A stretch of DNA of 64,000 bases from Anaeromyces robustus (lineage: Eukaryota > Neocallimastigomycota > Neocallimastigomycetes > Neocallimastigales > Neocallimastigaceae). The notes beneath the pieces are model-generated. The model did not search any database, had not been told where the DNA came from, and saw only the letters and a program-made list of their open reading frames with translations. A program made the translations under genes and the position numbers. Positions 52,601-64,000 of the stretch are shown piece by piece. The first letter of the stretch is position 1. Every line of letters starts with the position of its first letter. Where the stretch lies: contig MCFG01000013.1 in the NCBI GenBank assembly GCA_002104895.1, positions 70,001 through 134,000 of the forward strand, written 5' to 3'.

Positions 52601-53739
52601 AAAATTTTTTTATATTAAATTTTTTATATATTTTAAGGTTTTATTTCTCCAAAAAAAATATTACAAATTATTAAAATCATAATTACACAAAATAGAAATA
52701 TTTATATAACATAATATTTATATAACATAATATTTATATAACAAAAAAAAAATATTTTAGTTATAAATATTTAAAGATATTCTTTTTATTCATTACTTCA
52801 ATAATAAATATATGTACTTTTTTGTATTAAAAGAAATAAATATGATAAAAATTTCTAAAAGTTAAAGTTTTTTATACATTCTTTTATTTATATAACATAT
52901 TAACTCATATTAACTATAATTAACATTTTTTTTTAACTTATTTTTGATTTTTTTTATAGTAATTTTTGCAAAAATAATTAAATAAATATCAGAAATAAAT
53001 TGAATAACATAATATTATGAAATATTAAATTAAATAAATTTTTTTATAATATTATTTTATATTAAATTTTTATATAAAACAATATTAAACAAGTCATGTA
53101 ATTATATAATTGATATGAGTAAATTTTATGTTGTAGTCGAAATATGGTATCTTTTGTATTTCAATATCTTATTTATTATTTTATTTATTTTATTTAATAA
53201 TTTTTAAAAGTCCTTCCTTTTTTCTTTTACATTTATTTTATAATATTATTATTAATAAATTTTTATATTTAATATAATATTAATAATATATATAAAATAT
53301 ATTATATATTATATTAAAATATAATTTAATATATAGTATAAATATAATAATATTATATATACAAATAATACTTAATATATAAATATTTTAATAATATTAA
53401 TTATAATATATAAATAATATATAAAACTATATATTTTTAATAATTAATAAAATAAATTATCACAATAAATATAATCAATTATAATATATAATTCGACTAT
53501 ATTAATAATATATAAAAATATAATAATTTGAATAATTTTTAAAATAAAATATTTAGTAAAAATATAAAAAATATAAAATATAAAATATAAAAATTATTAA
53601 TAAAATATGAATTTAATATTTAATAATTTTATTATTATTAAATATACTAATATGTTGCTACACATATTAGTTTCATATCATAATATTTATTTTCATTTCC
53701 CTTTTTTCAATTATATCACATTAAAAAATTTTTACCCTT
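49393..53739. other. Gene-free AT-rich segment
   Basis: 4.3 kb with no gene. It contains an AAAT array at 49610-49681, repeated TTATTCCA words between 48.7 and 50.7 kb, a 27-bp two-copy tandem repeat at 51457-51510, a three-copy repeat built on ATTTTATTACRTTACAATT at 51184-51232 and a three-copy ATTTATATAACATAAT repeat near 52700. Confidence 0.55.
51457..51510. repeat. Two-copy 27-bp tandem repeat
   Basis: TTTGTCTTATTTCTTA followed by T or C and then TGTTTAATAG is repeated exactly once in tandem with a single T/C difference. Confidence 0.85.
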
Positions 53740-53890
53740 TTTTTTCTTTTTTTTCTTTTTTCTTTCTTTTTCTTTCTTTTTATATTTTATTTTTCTTTCT
53801 TTTTATATTTTATTTTTTTTTCTTTTTATATTTTATTTTTTTTCTTTTTATATTCTATTTTTTTCTTCTTATATTTTATTTTTTTTTCAG
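53740..53890. repeat. Pyrimidine-rich minisatellite
   Basis: About five units of 22-25 bp around CTTTTTATATTTTATTTTTT. The plus-strand open frame across it (53607-53945) is Phe/Leu/Tyr low complexity and is considered non-coding. Confidence 0.8.
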
Positions 53891-55195
53891 TAATTATACT
53901 TTTGTGTTTATTTATTTTTTTTTGTTGTTAAGTATACTTAAATAAGAATATTAATATTTGAGTTATTAATTAGTATATATTATATTTAATATGAAAAAAA
54001 TATATAATTGATTGATACTGCTATTAAAGGGAAAATTATTAAGTAAAACCAAGATAGATCTAATTATATATCATTATTATAATAAGAATGTATTAATAAA
54101 TTTAGGGATAGGCTTTTTTTTTATCTTAAATTTTATTTTATTTTGAACTTTTAATTAAGTATAATTAATAATAAATAAAATAAGTTTTTAAAGTTTTTTT
54201 TTCTGCTTGATATTTTTTTTTATTTACGATAACTAATAAGAATTTAATTCAATAAAAAAGAATACATTATTCTATATATGGTATAATGCATTTTTCAAAT
54301 AAATTATATACTAAATTCAATAGTTAATTATATAATATAATATTTTTTTATTGAAGTTTTTAATAGCTTATTTATAAATTAGTTTTTAATATATTTTTTT
54401 TCATATCAATCATGAGAATTAAACTTTTTTTATTTTTTAATTAAAAACATAAAATAAGCTTTTTTAATAATAATACATTTAATTATGTTTTTTATTTTTT
54501 TTTAAAATTTTACTTTTATTATAAACTGTATTTGTATTATTATACTAGAGTTTAATATATCTACAATTATATTTAATATAAATCTAATTAGAATAAACTA
54601 CTCAAAAATAATGTTAGTAATAACATTGATAATGAATATTTTTATGTGTTAACTATTAAAAAAAAAAAGACAAGATTATTATTTATTTTTCATTTAATAA
54701 TTTATTTTATAATATAATAACAGTAGCACAAGACTAATATAATGATCAAAGACTATAATTGTTTATTTATGATATATATAAAATTTCCATATTTGTTTAA
54801 ATAATAATTTACATTTAAATATACAATTTTTTTTTTATGGGATAACAAACTTATATAAAAAAAACTTCATAATATTTATAATATTACATTAGATATATAG
54901 ATACATATTAAGAAAATTTACCAAAAATTTTATTTATTAAGATAATAATATTGTATTATCTATATATTGACAATTTATTTCTATTTAAATATATTATTAT
55001 AGGAATAATAGAATTACCAATAATTCATTTAAATTACTTATATATTTATTATATACAATGTTTAATAATACAATATATTGAAATAAAAATTAAATAATAA
55101 TAATAATAATAATAGGTGGATACTATATGACAATTTTGAATAAAATTATTAACAAATAATTAAAAAACTAAATAAATATATACATATGAATAAAT
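53891..55195. other. Gene-free AT-rich segment
   Basis: 1.3 kb of simple AT-rich DNA between the minisatellite and the AAAAT array. No feature could be supported. Confidence 0.5.
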
Positions 55196-55385
55196 AAAAT
55201 AAAATAAAATAAAATAAAATAAAATAAAATAAAATAAAATAAAATAAAATAAAATAAAATAAAATAAAATAAAATAAAATAAAATAAAATAAAATAAAAT
55301 AAAATAAAATAAAATAAAATAAAATAAAATAAAATAAAATAAAATAAAATAAAATAAAATAAAATAAAATAAAATAAAATAAAAT
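55196..55385. repeat. (AAAAT)n pentanucleotide array
   Basis: About 38 perfect units, the reverse complement of the TTTTA array in POP1 intron 13. It is followed immediately by AAAT-type repeats. Confidence 0.95.
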
Positions 55386-55594
55386 AAATAAATAAATCAA
55401 TGAATAAATAAATAAATAAATAAATAGATAAACAAATAGATAAATAGATAAATAAATTAATAAATAGATAAACAAATAGATAAATAGATAAATAAATAAA
55501 TTAATAAATTAATAAATAAATAAATAAATAAATAAAAAATTAATAAATAAATAAATAAATAAATAAATTAATTAATAAATAAATAAATAAATAA

Positions 55595-55681
<87 letters not shown>

Positions 55682-55735
55682 AGAAAGAAAGAAAGTAAGA
55701 AAGAAAGAAAGAAAGGAAGGAAGAAAGGAAAAAAG
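55386..55735. repeat. AAAT array with GATA higher-order units and polypurine end
   Basis: AAAT units carry a twice-repeated block of GATAAACAAATAGATAAATA type near 55425-55490. The array then changes at 55681 into GAAA/GGAA, giving about 55 bp of nearly pure purine on the plus strand. Confidence 0.85.
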
Positions 55736-56183
55736 AATAAAAAAGTGGGAAATTTTATTTATGATTATTAATAGAATTATGTATTGGTAATCATTTTCTT
55801 AGGTAGTTTTTGTCAACATGATAATAAAATTTATGTAACATTATAACATATTATATTTCTTAAAATTTAAATAAATTAATCAATAATACATATAGTGGCA
55901 AGGGTAAGAAAAATACTATGAAGAATTTATTATTAAGAGAAGAATTAAATCTACATTTATTTAATGATCCCTAAAAACAAATAATAAAGAAAAAAAAAAC
56001 TAAATAAAAAATAACTATGAAAGTTTTGGTATATTAACTTCGTTTTTTTATAATATCATAATTAAATCTATTACGATAATATTTAGGAATTAAAGTATTC
56101 TTAAATATATTTTAAATATTATATATAAAATATATATAAATATTATAATTATTCATTAGTATTATCAAATTATAAAGTTATTA
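55736..56183. other. Gene-free AT-rich segment
   Basis: Short unique AT-rich DNA. A small open frame near 55889-55974 reads TYSGKGKKNTMKN but has no start, context or recognised family. Confidence 0.4.
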
Positions 56184-56560
56184 TTTAGAGTATTTATTGT
56201 TAATTTTTTATTATTAAATAATTTTTCCTTTTAATATAAATAAATCAAGGGAATATTTTTCTCATTATTTTTATAATATGGAAAAACAATTATTGACAAT
56301 ATTGTAACTAATTTATTTAATATAAATAAATAAATAAATAACTAAATAAATAACTAAATAAATAACTAAATAAATTAATTAATTAATGTATAAATAATAA
56401 TAAAATTGTTTAACCAATAGTTTTTTGAACATAAATAATATATAGATTTTTTAATATTGCTAATAATTGTTTTTCCATATTATAAAAATAATGGAAAATT
56501 ATTCCTTTGAATTAAAAGGAAAAATTATTTATTAATAAAGAATTAATATTAAATACTAAA
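56184..56560. mobile_element. Long inverted repeat (about 110-120-bp arms), foldback element
   Basis: The left arm at 56184-56305 and the right arm at 56451-56560 are reverse complements apart from a few indels. Their best core is ATTTTTATAATATGGAAAAACAATTATT, in which 56267-56294 matches the inverted 56466-56493. The spacer of about 145 bp contains an AAATAAATAACT repeat. Coding capacity is absent, so it is either a MITE with long arms or a foldback made by inverted duplication. No clear target duplication was found. Confidence 0.75.
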
Positions 56561-56880
56561 GTAATGATAATATAATATAATAATAATAATAATAATAATA
56601 ATAAGGATAATAATTAATGAATAATAATATAATAAATAATTAAATAATAGTATTAACTGAATAAAATTTTATAATTATTGATAATAATGATTAAATTTTA
56701 TAATAAACAAGAAACAAGTTAATAAAACTATTTTTTTTTTCATCATAATTATTATTAATAGTTTTATGTCTTTTTTTTTTTTTTAATTAGCATATAGAGA
56801 TTAGAGATATCAAATAATAATAAATAATAAATATTTAAAAATAAAATTTTAATATTTATTAAACAATAATCATTTTAATG

Positions 56881-57384
56881 GGGAAGTGTGCATTTCGGCA
56901 ATGTATTTCGTAAATGTATCGCGCATTAAAATAACGTATTATTTAAATGTATTATATTGTGGCTTATAAAATAAATAAATAAAAAATTTATTATATTATT
57001 AAAATCAATATTTTATTTATTATTGATTTATGAAACCAATTTATTAGTGGTATCTTCTTTTTATTAATATTTCTTTTTTTTTTATTTAACTTATGAAATA
57101 AATAAAATATTATGTGAAATTTAAAATTTATATTTATAATTCTTTAAATTATGAAATAAATAAAATATTAAGTGAAATTTAAAATTTATATTTATAATTC
57201 TTTAAATTATGAAATAAATAAGAAATGTTTTAATATACAAGTACTAGTATATAAACTCTCTTAAAAAATTTTTATATAAATGTGGCGTCAAAAAATATTT
57301 ATATAAATTTAAAATATGAAATGTGGCGTAAAGGACCTGTCAATGCAAAAAATTTCATGTACATTGCCGAAATGCTACACTCAG
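56881..57384. mobile_element. 504-bp MITE with 9-bp TSD (Mutator-like)
   Basis: The left end GGGAAGTGTGCATTTCGGCA and the inverted right end CTGAGTGTAGCATTTCGGCA continue as ATGTA in both. Exact 9-bp direct repeats ATTTTAATG flank it at 56872-56880 and 57385-57393. Inside are a tandem duplication of about 60 bp near 57090-57210 and two GTGGCGT words near the right end. It has no open frame, so it must depend on a transposase elsewhere. Assignment to Mutator-like elements rests on the 9-bp duplication and terminus style and is an inference. Confidence 0.85.
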
Positions 57385-57393
57385 ATTTTAATG

Positions 57394-57732
57394 AAACATA
57401 AATTTATTCATCCAAATAAACCAATAATCAAACTTTATTATATATTGTAATACATAAATAATAGGTTATTAATACATTTTGATTAAATTAAGATAATAAT
57501 TGAAATAATCCTAATAATTCTTCATATATATTACATAATATAAAAGACTATATGAAATAAATAAAAAGTTAAAAAATTTTTGATGAAATTTAATTGAATT
57601 AAAATAATCCAAATAATTAAATTTATAATAATATATTGAAATATAAATAATTACAATATATTAAAATAAAATATAATAATATATTAAGCTAAATTTAATA
57701 TATTAAATTAACGCCTCAACAAATTTTTGTAT
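57394..57732. other. Gene-free AT-rich segment
   Basis: Unique AT-rich spacer between the MITE and the largest AAAT array. Nothing is recognisable. Confidence 0.5.
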
Positions 57733-58320
<588 letters not shown>

Positions 58321-58510
58321 ATATAATATATGGTATATTGAAATTGAAAATGATTGAAATAATTGCAAAATCATTTTCATCCAATCATTTACTTTATAAT
58401 AAGTACTACTGAATAATCGTAAAAAAAGTGTTTATTAATTATTAAAAAGTAAATGCAATATAATATTTTATAATAAAGAAATTTTTTTATTTGAAAAATT
58501 TTCAAAATTA

Positions 58511-58652
58511 ATCCAAATAATTCTTTTAATTAAACCGTAATAAACATCCAAATAATTCTTTTAATTAAACAGTAATAAATATCCAAATAATCCTTTTTAA
58601 TTAAAGAGTGATAAACATCCAAATAATCCTTTTTAATTAAAAGTTAATAAAG
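58511..58652. repeat. Four-copy 35-36-bp minisatellite
   Basis: Units start with ATCCAAATAAT at 58511, 58546, 58581 and 58617 and carry CTTTTAATTAAA and GTAATAAA words. Units 1-2 and 3-4 form two more similar pairs, suggesting stepwise duplication. Confidence 0.9.
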
Positions 58653-61248
58653 ATTTTTCATCATTATTATTAATATATATATAAAAAAACAAACTATTCT
58701 TAACTATAAAATATAGTTAATAATTTATACTTCAAAAGTATTCTTAACTACAAAACTATTCTTAAGTATTTAATTATTAAAAGTTTTATTTAAAAATTAT
58801 TATATTTATTATTTATAAATAAAATATAACTTAGTATAATAGTCTTATTTAATAAGACAATAAGACATTTAGAAAAAATAGTAATATGTAGTAATATATA
58901 TAATAATATATATAAATATTATTTATTAAAAAATGTCTTTTTTTAATATATATTATTATATAGAAATAAAATATTTATAAATGAAGAATAGGTGATATTT
59001 TTTAATATAAGAATAAATTAAATAATCAAATAATCAAATAATCAAATAATCAAATAATCAAATAATCAAATAATCAAATAATCAAATAATCAAATAATCG
59101 AACAAACAAAAAATTAAAATACATCTATTTTCTATATATAGTAATTTTATTCTTTAATCACCTAATAAAATAATCATTTTTAATATTAAATAATCCAAAC
59201 TGTAGTGAAATTTTAATTAAAATTAATATAATATAATCATAAGATAATTTAATATAAATATCAGTATATTTATTTATATAATACTAATACAAACTTATAT
59301 ATTATAAACACTAATTTAAATATACTAATTGTATTAATAATATATACATTATTAAATAATTGTGTTTAAAAATTTTTTTATATTATTTTTCCTAATATTT
59401 ATTACTCTATACAATTTTTCATTATTATGAATATTAATAAATTATAATAATATATAAATAATATATATGAAATATATTGCGGTGATATATTCTAAATTTT
59501 TTAAAGTTTAATGTTAAGTAGTTTTTTAAACTTTAATTTTTATTAAATATGATGTTAAGTAAACCGATTTATTTAAATATATTAAAATATAATAAACTAG
59601 GATATATATAACTATATATAATAATATATAATATAATATATTGATGTTAAGTTATTAGTTATTAAATTAAGTTAATTTATTAAATAATTATATATAAAAT
59701 ATATAGAAATTAATTGAGACTATAAATTTTTTATTTTTTTTTTTAAAAAAAAAATATATAAATCCTGTCATTATGTTTTACACAAAATACATTACATTTC
59801 TTTAAAGTATTAATAAATACTTTTAATTGTAAAGTTTTTAACTTTAATGATTTTATTATTTATATTTTAAATATATACATATTACAATATAATACAATAT
59901 AATGTAATATGGGGTATTTATTTATCTTTATATTTTTTAAAATTTTTATTTATTATTTTTCCATAGAATAAAAAAATAATATATAATAAAATTAGTATTG
60001 TAATTTTTTTTATGGTAATTCAAAAATTTATAATATAATAATATATATTATAAATATAATTGTATATTTTTATTTAAAAACATAGTTAAAATTTGTTGTT
60101 TTGTTATTATTTATTAAATTTTTATTAAATCGTTTATTAGTATTATAAAAAATATTAATAGTACATATATAAATAATATATACTTTAATATATTATTTAT
60201 ATATATATTTTCTACTTTAATTATAGTTTAAATGATAAATAATTAAATAATATATTTATATATGATTGATTTATATTATTAAATATATAAAAAGTTTACA
60301 ATTATATATAAATTAAATAGGAAGAATAAAAAATATATATAACAGTGCCAAATAATAAATTATGAAAAATGAAAAAAAAAAAAAGAAATTATTTAAAATT
60401 AAAAAGTATCAAGATAAATATTTTTTTCTTTTTTCTTTTTTTTTTTTTTTTCTTTTTTTTTCTTCTTCTTCTTTTTTCTCTCTTTTTTTTATACTTATTT
60501 ATACTTATTTATACTTTTCAAAAAAAAAAAAAAAAAAAAAAGAAAGATATATATATATTTCTTTTTATTAAATCAATATTATTAAACAGTAAATTGTAAG
60601 CAAATTTTTTTGAAAAAAATTTTTTTTGATATTATTATTATTTATCATATATACTATTGTAAATGTATATATATAAAAGAAGTAAAATATAAATGTTTAA
60701 TAAAATTTCATTTTTTTTTTTTATTTTTTTATTTATTATATATTATTTTTATTTTTATTTTACATTTTTTTATTTATTTTTTTTATATATTAACAAAAAT
60801 TTTATTGTATTGTATTTATTTTAGGAAAATTTAAAGAGTATATTAAAAAATATTTAATAATAATATACAATTGGTTTTAAATATATTTTAATGAATTTCT
60901 ATTGACGTTTATCCAATAATAAATGTAAAAATAACAATATCAATAATAGTAGAATACAGTAAAAATATAAATATTATAAAAATAAAGTATAGTTAAATAC
61001 TATATAATTATTAATATAAACAGTAAAAAGTAGTAATTTAGAAGTATATATTCAATTTTCGATTTTTACTTTAAAAAAATTTTAGTAAGTATATATTTAG
61101 ATAATTATATTATAAAAATGATTTAAGACATTGAGAGTTTAGTTAAAAATTTATTTGAAAATTTTTTGTAAACCATGATAATTAAATATCAATTTATATA
61201 TATAATAAATTCCTTAATGATATTATTAAAGTAATATTTTATACAATA
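58653..61248. other. Gene-free AT-rich segment
   Basis: 2.6 kb with an AAATAATC octamer array (59020-59100, about ten units) and poly(T)/poly(A) runs at 60420-60545. Small open frames between 60362 and 60834 are poly-Phe/Lys artefacts. No gene was seen. Confidence 0.55.
59020..59100. repeat. (AAATAATC)n octanucleotide array
   Basis: About ten perfect 8-bp units on the plus strand, ending in a single ATCG variant. Confidence 0.92.
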
Positions 61249-61297
61249 AAAACGTTTTTAATACTTTATATCATTAAAACGTTTTAAATGGACGTTC
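61249..61297. promoter_or_regulatory. ACGT-core palindromes upstream of the Asn-rich gene
   Basis: AAAACGTTTT occurs at 61249-61258 and again at 61276-61285, with GGACGTTC at 61290-61297. This is about 360-410 bp before the start codon. ACGT palindromes are typical bZIP-type binding cores, and CG is very rare in this DNA. The regulatory role is only an inference. Confidence 0.3.
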
Positions 61298-61657
61298 TAA
61301 TATAAAAAGTTTAATATAAAAAGCTAAATTTATAATATTATTTATTATAATATTTTGATATTTAAGACAATAATATAATAATTATTCCATATAAAATCGA
61401 TAATCTTTTTTATTATATAAAATTTATGTATGTAATAAGGATATGAAATAATATTAATATATTTTGTATTATTACTTTTTTTTTTAATAAATATATAATA
61501 GAAATATTATCTTAAAATAGTTAAAAAGAAAAAGGAAACAAATTTTCTTTATTCATGTAAATTTATATAAATAGAAAAATAATTTAATAAAATTTTAATA
61601 TCATAACATATAATTATGTATTCATTTAAATAATTTGGATCTTTAAGAAATTTTAAA

Positions 61658-62441
61658 ATGGATTCTCTAATACAATACAGTGATTTATTTTTCTTTAAGA
61701 TACAACAGAAACTTTTTTTTTTATTAACAGTATCTGACGATAATCCAGAAAAAAACGTTTTTGTTAGTAAAGAATTTTATGATGAAATAATTAAAAAAAA
61801 TTATTTAGAAGTAAAAGATAAATATATAACCAATTATGACAATGCTTCCGATGCTAGTAAAAGTAATGGTTCTATTCAGAATTATAACGTTAATAATAGA
61901 AATATCTATGAAATTAATAGATTAGATAACAATGGGTATGTAATATATATAAATACTTAATATTTATAATAAAATCTATATTATTATTTTCTAATATACT
62001 TTTTTTTTTTTTTTTTTCTTTTTTTTCTATTTTTAATATTTTCATAAATAAATAATATTATTTTATTTTTTATTTTTTCTATATATATTTATAATTGTTA
62101 TTTCTGTTATACTTATAATAATAGAGGAAAATATGAAGAACGTAAAAATATAAATCATGATCATGATAATAATATTTTTCATGATGATAATATTTCACGT
62201 TATGATAATTCAAGTAACTATCCAAATGGTATGAACTCTTTTACAGGAAAAAAATTGAATGATTATAATAATAATAATAGTAATAATAATAATACTGTTT
62301 TTCCATTAGATAAAAAATTGCTACCTAATAAATTTGAATATAATGATGAAATTCCTAATCGCATGATATCAAAAGATTATTATAATAAATTTAATCCAAA
62401 TTCTAATGAACAAAAAGCATACCAATATAAAAATTTTACTG

Positions 62442-62502
<61 letters not shown>

Positions 62503-63196
62503 TAGTAATTATTTTTACCATGTAAATAACTCAAATCATCGTAATGATGAATCTTCATATATGAATGGAAAAGATTATGATAATCGATACAATAATAATT
62601 CTAACAATAAAAAATATAGTAATAATAATTCACAAATTAATCCTAATGATACCAATAATGATCAACCCATTATGATACCCAAGATATCAGAATTTAATAA
62701 TAATTCTAGAAACATATCTTCATCTTCTTCTTATCAATCTTCATATACTTTGAAGAATGAGTTATCTCGAAATTCTTTATATGATGATTTTTATTCAAAT
62801 GCTCGTAAAGATAATAATGATGGTTTTAATAATATGGAAAATAATATTCATAAGAATTCTATTAGCTTTATCAATGGTACTTCATCATCAATGAGAGATG
62901 AAAAGCCATTTATTAAAAGAGATGATAATTATACCTTAAGAAATGTAGATAATTTTAATGATTTACGTTTTAAAAAGGAACCTTTAGATTATTGCAGTGA
63001 ACCTTTTAATCTTGATAAAAATAAATTATCATCTTTACTCGATAATAGCTATAATAGAGATAATGATGATCGTTATAATAAATACACTTTACCTGAACCT
63101 TCTAGTCGATCCTTTAAATCAGGAAATAATCAAGATTTACATCTCCCTAGAATTCATGAAAGTATTACAGGTTTTAATAATGGTAATAATAACTCA

Positions 63197-63269
<73 letters not shown>

Positions 63270-64000
63270 TTCATATATTATATTCATATATTATATTCAG
63301 ATTATAACGAAAGGTATGAAAAAAATTCTTTTGGACCATCAATTAATAATGCTAATTCTCATGAACGTGAACGTTTTGATCCTATTCGTAATTATACTTC
63401 TGATGATAACAATAATCATAATAATGATAATAATGACAATAATCGTTCTCCTTTACCATCTTTAATGAATTCATTTAATGATTATAATAGTCAAAATAGT
63501 TTAAGAAATAGAAATAATCTTAGTAATTCAAATGATGATCGTTATCCTCCATCTCTTAATAGTTATAATAATTATAGAAACAACAACAACAACAATAATA
63601 ATAATGTTAATAATAATAGTAATAGTGATGGAGATCGTATTCCTCCTTTTTCTAAAGGTTTTAATGATAACCAGTATTCAAAAGGTATGAGATATTCTGA
63701 TTTTAATGGCTCTAACGATGAATTTCATAGGATTTCATGTCAATATTTGGATGATTCAGAAAGATTAACAAATAATCGTAGTAATATAAATGATTTATTG
63801 AATGATAATGCTATTAACCAAGTTGTACCTAATAATAATTCTAGATTGGATGACTGTCCACGTTATTCTAAAGAAACTAGGAATAATGATAACATTTATC
63901 AATCTAGAAATAGAATTGACTATGACCCAATTAATGATCAATCTTATTATCCAGAAGAAAGAATAAGAAAACGTCAAAATGAATTTATGAATGATGATGA
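61658..64000 (+). CDS. Asparagine-rich low-complexity protein of unknown function, 3' end outside window
   Basis: Proposed exons are 61658-61679, 61731-61935, 62125-63182 and 63301 to beyond 64000, in consistent phase and giving at least 661 codons. The first intron (51 bp) is short, but it ends in a T-run followed by ACAG. It is also open in frame, so an unspliced first exon of 92 codons is possible. The N-terminus reads MDSLIQYISDDNPEKNVFVS and is the only complex part. The rest is rich in Asn, Asp, Ser, Tyr and Arg, with an Asn tract of about 20 residues coded at 62444-62501 and repeated short blocks such as LPSLMNSFND and YNNYRNNN. No catalytic or DNA-binding domain is visible before the edge. 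Such disordered Asn-rich stretches are common in transcription regulators of AT-rich genomes, but no function is claimed. Confidence 0.7.
62444..62501. repeat. (AAT)n coding an asparagine tract
   Basis: About 19 AAT triplets in the reading frame of the Asn-rich gene, flanked by Asp codons on both sides. Confidence 0.9.
63200..63269. repeat. (AAT)n in a probable intron of the Asn-rich gene
   Basis: About 23 AAT triplets lie between a GTAATA donor at 63183 and an ATATTCAG acceptor ending at 63300. Reading through the tract leads to a stop at 63305-63307, whereas splicing joins two long open frames in phase. Confidence 0.75.

Noticed and set aside
55889-55974. Small open frame reading TYSGKGKKNTMKN
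   Set aside because: No start codon, splice sites or family resemblance; its length is within chance.

Overview
The window looks like nuclear DNA of a flagellated, early-diverging fungus, most probably an anaerobic gut fungus (Neocallimastigomycota). This is inferred from three things seen together: an overwhelmingly A+T genome whose introns and intergenic DNA are almost free of G and C, a fungal-type glycogen synthase, and a complete axonemal dynein heavy chain. Asparagine-rich proteins and huge (TTTA)n/(AAAT)n arrays fit the same group. Dictyostelids share the base composition but lack axonemal dyneins.

Positions 1-33.3 kb are gene-dense. They hold INTS6 (minus strand, 3' end beyond the window), POP1 (plus), THOC1/HPR1 (plus), an inner-arm dynein heavy chain of the DNAH1 type (plus) and glycogen synthase (minus). 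INTS6 and POP1 are divergent, POP1, THOC1 and DNAH1 run head to tail, and DNAH1 and glycogen synthase converge. I assembled the exons by hand from family alignments and GT-AG borders, and codon phase is consistent across every junction. The first three genes all act in RNA 3'-end processing, tRNA/rRNA processing or mRNA export. DNAH1 serves zoospore motility and glycogen synthase serves carbon storage, so no operon-like logic links the set.

Positions 33.3-61.6 kb contain no recognisable intact gene. This stretch of about 28 kb carries long simple-sequence arrays, a decayed APE-type LINE (39.5-42.4 kb), a 5'-truncated retroposed tail with poly(A) and target-site duplication (49.1-49.4 kb), two small transposons with about 20-bp terminal inverted repeats and exact 9-bp target duplications (38.0-38.3 kb and 56.9-57.4 kb), a long foldback (56.2-56.6 kb) and several minisatellites. 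It is a plausible heterochromatic or centromere-like segment, although that is only a hypothesis.

From 61.66 kb to the right edge runs the 5' part of an asparagine-rich, low-complexity protein gene of unknown function. One of its two (AAT)n tracts appears to be intronic rather than coding.
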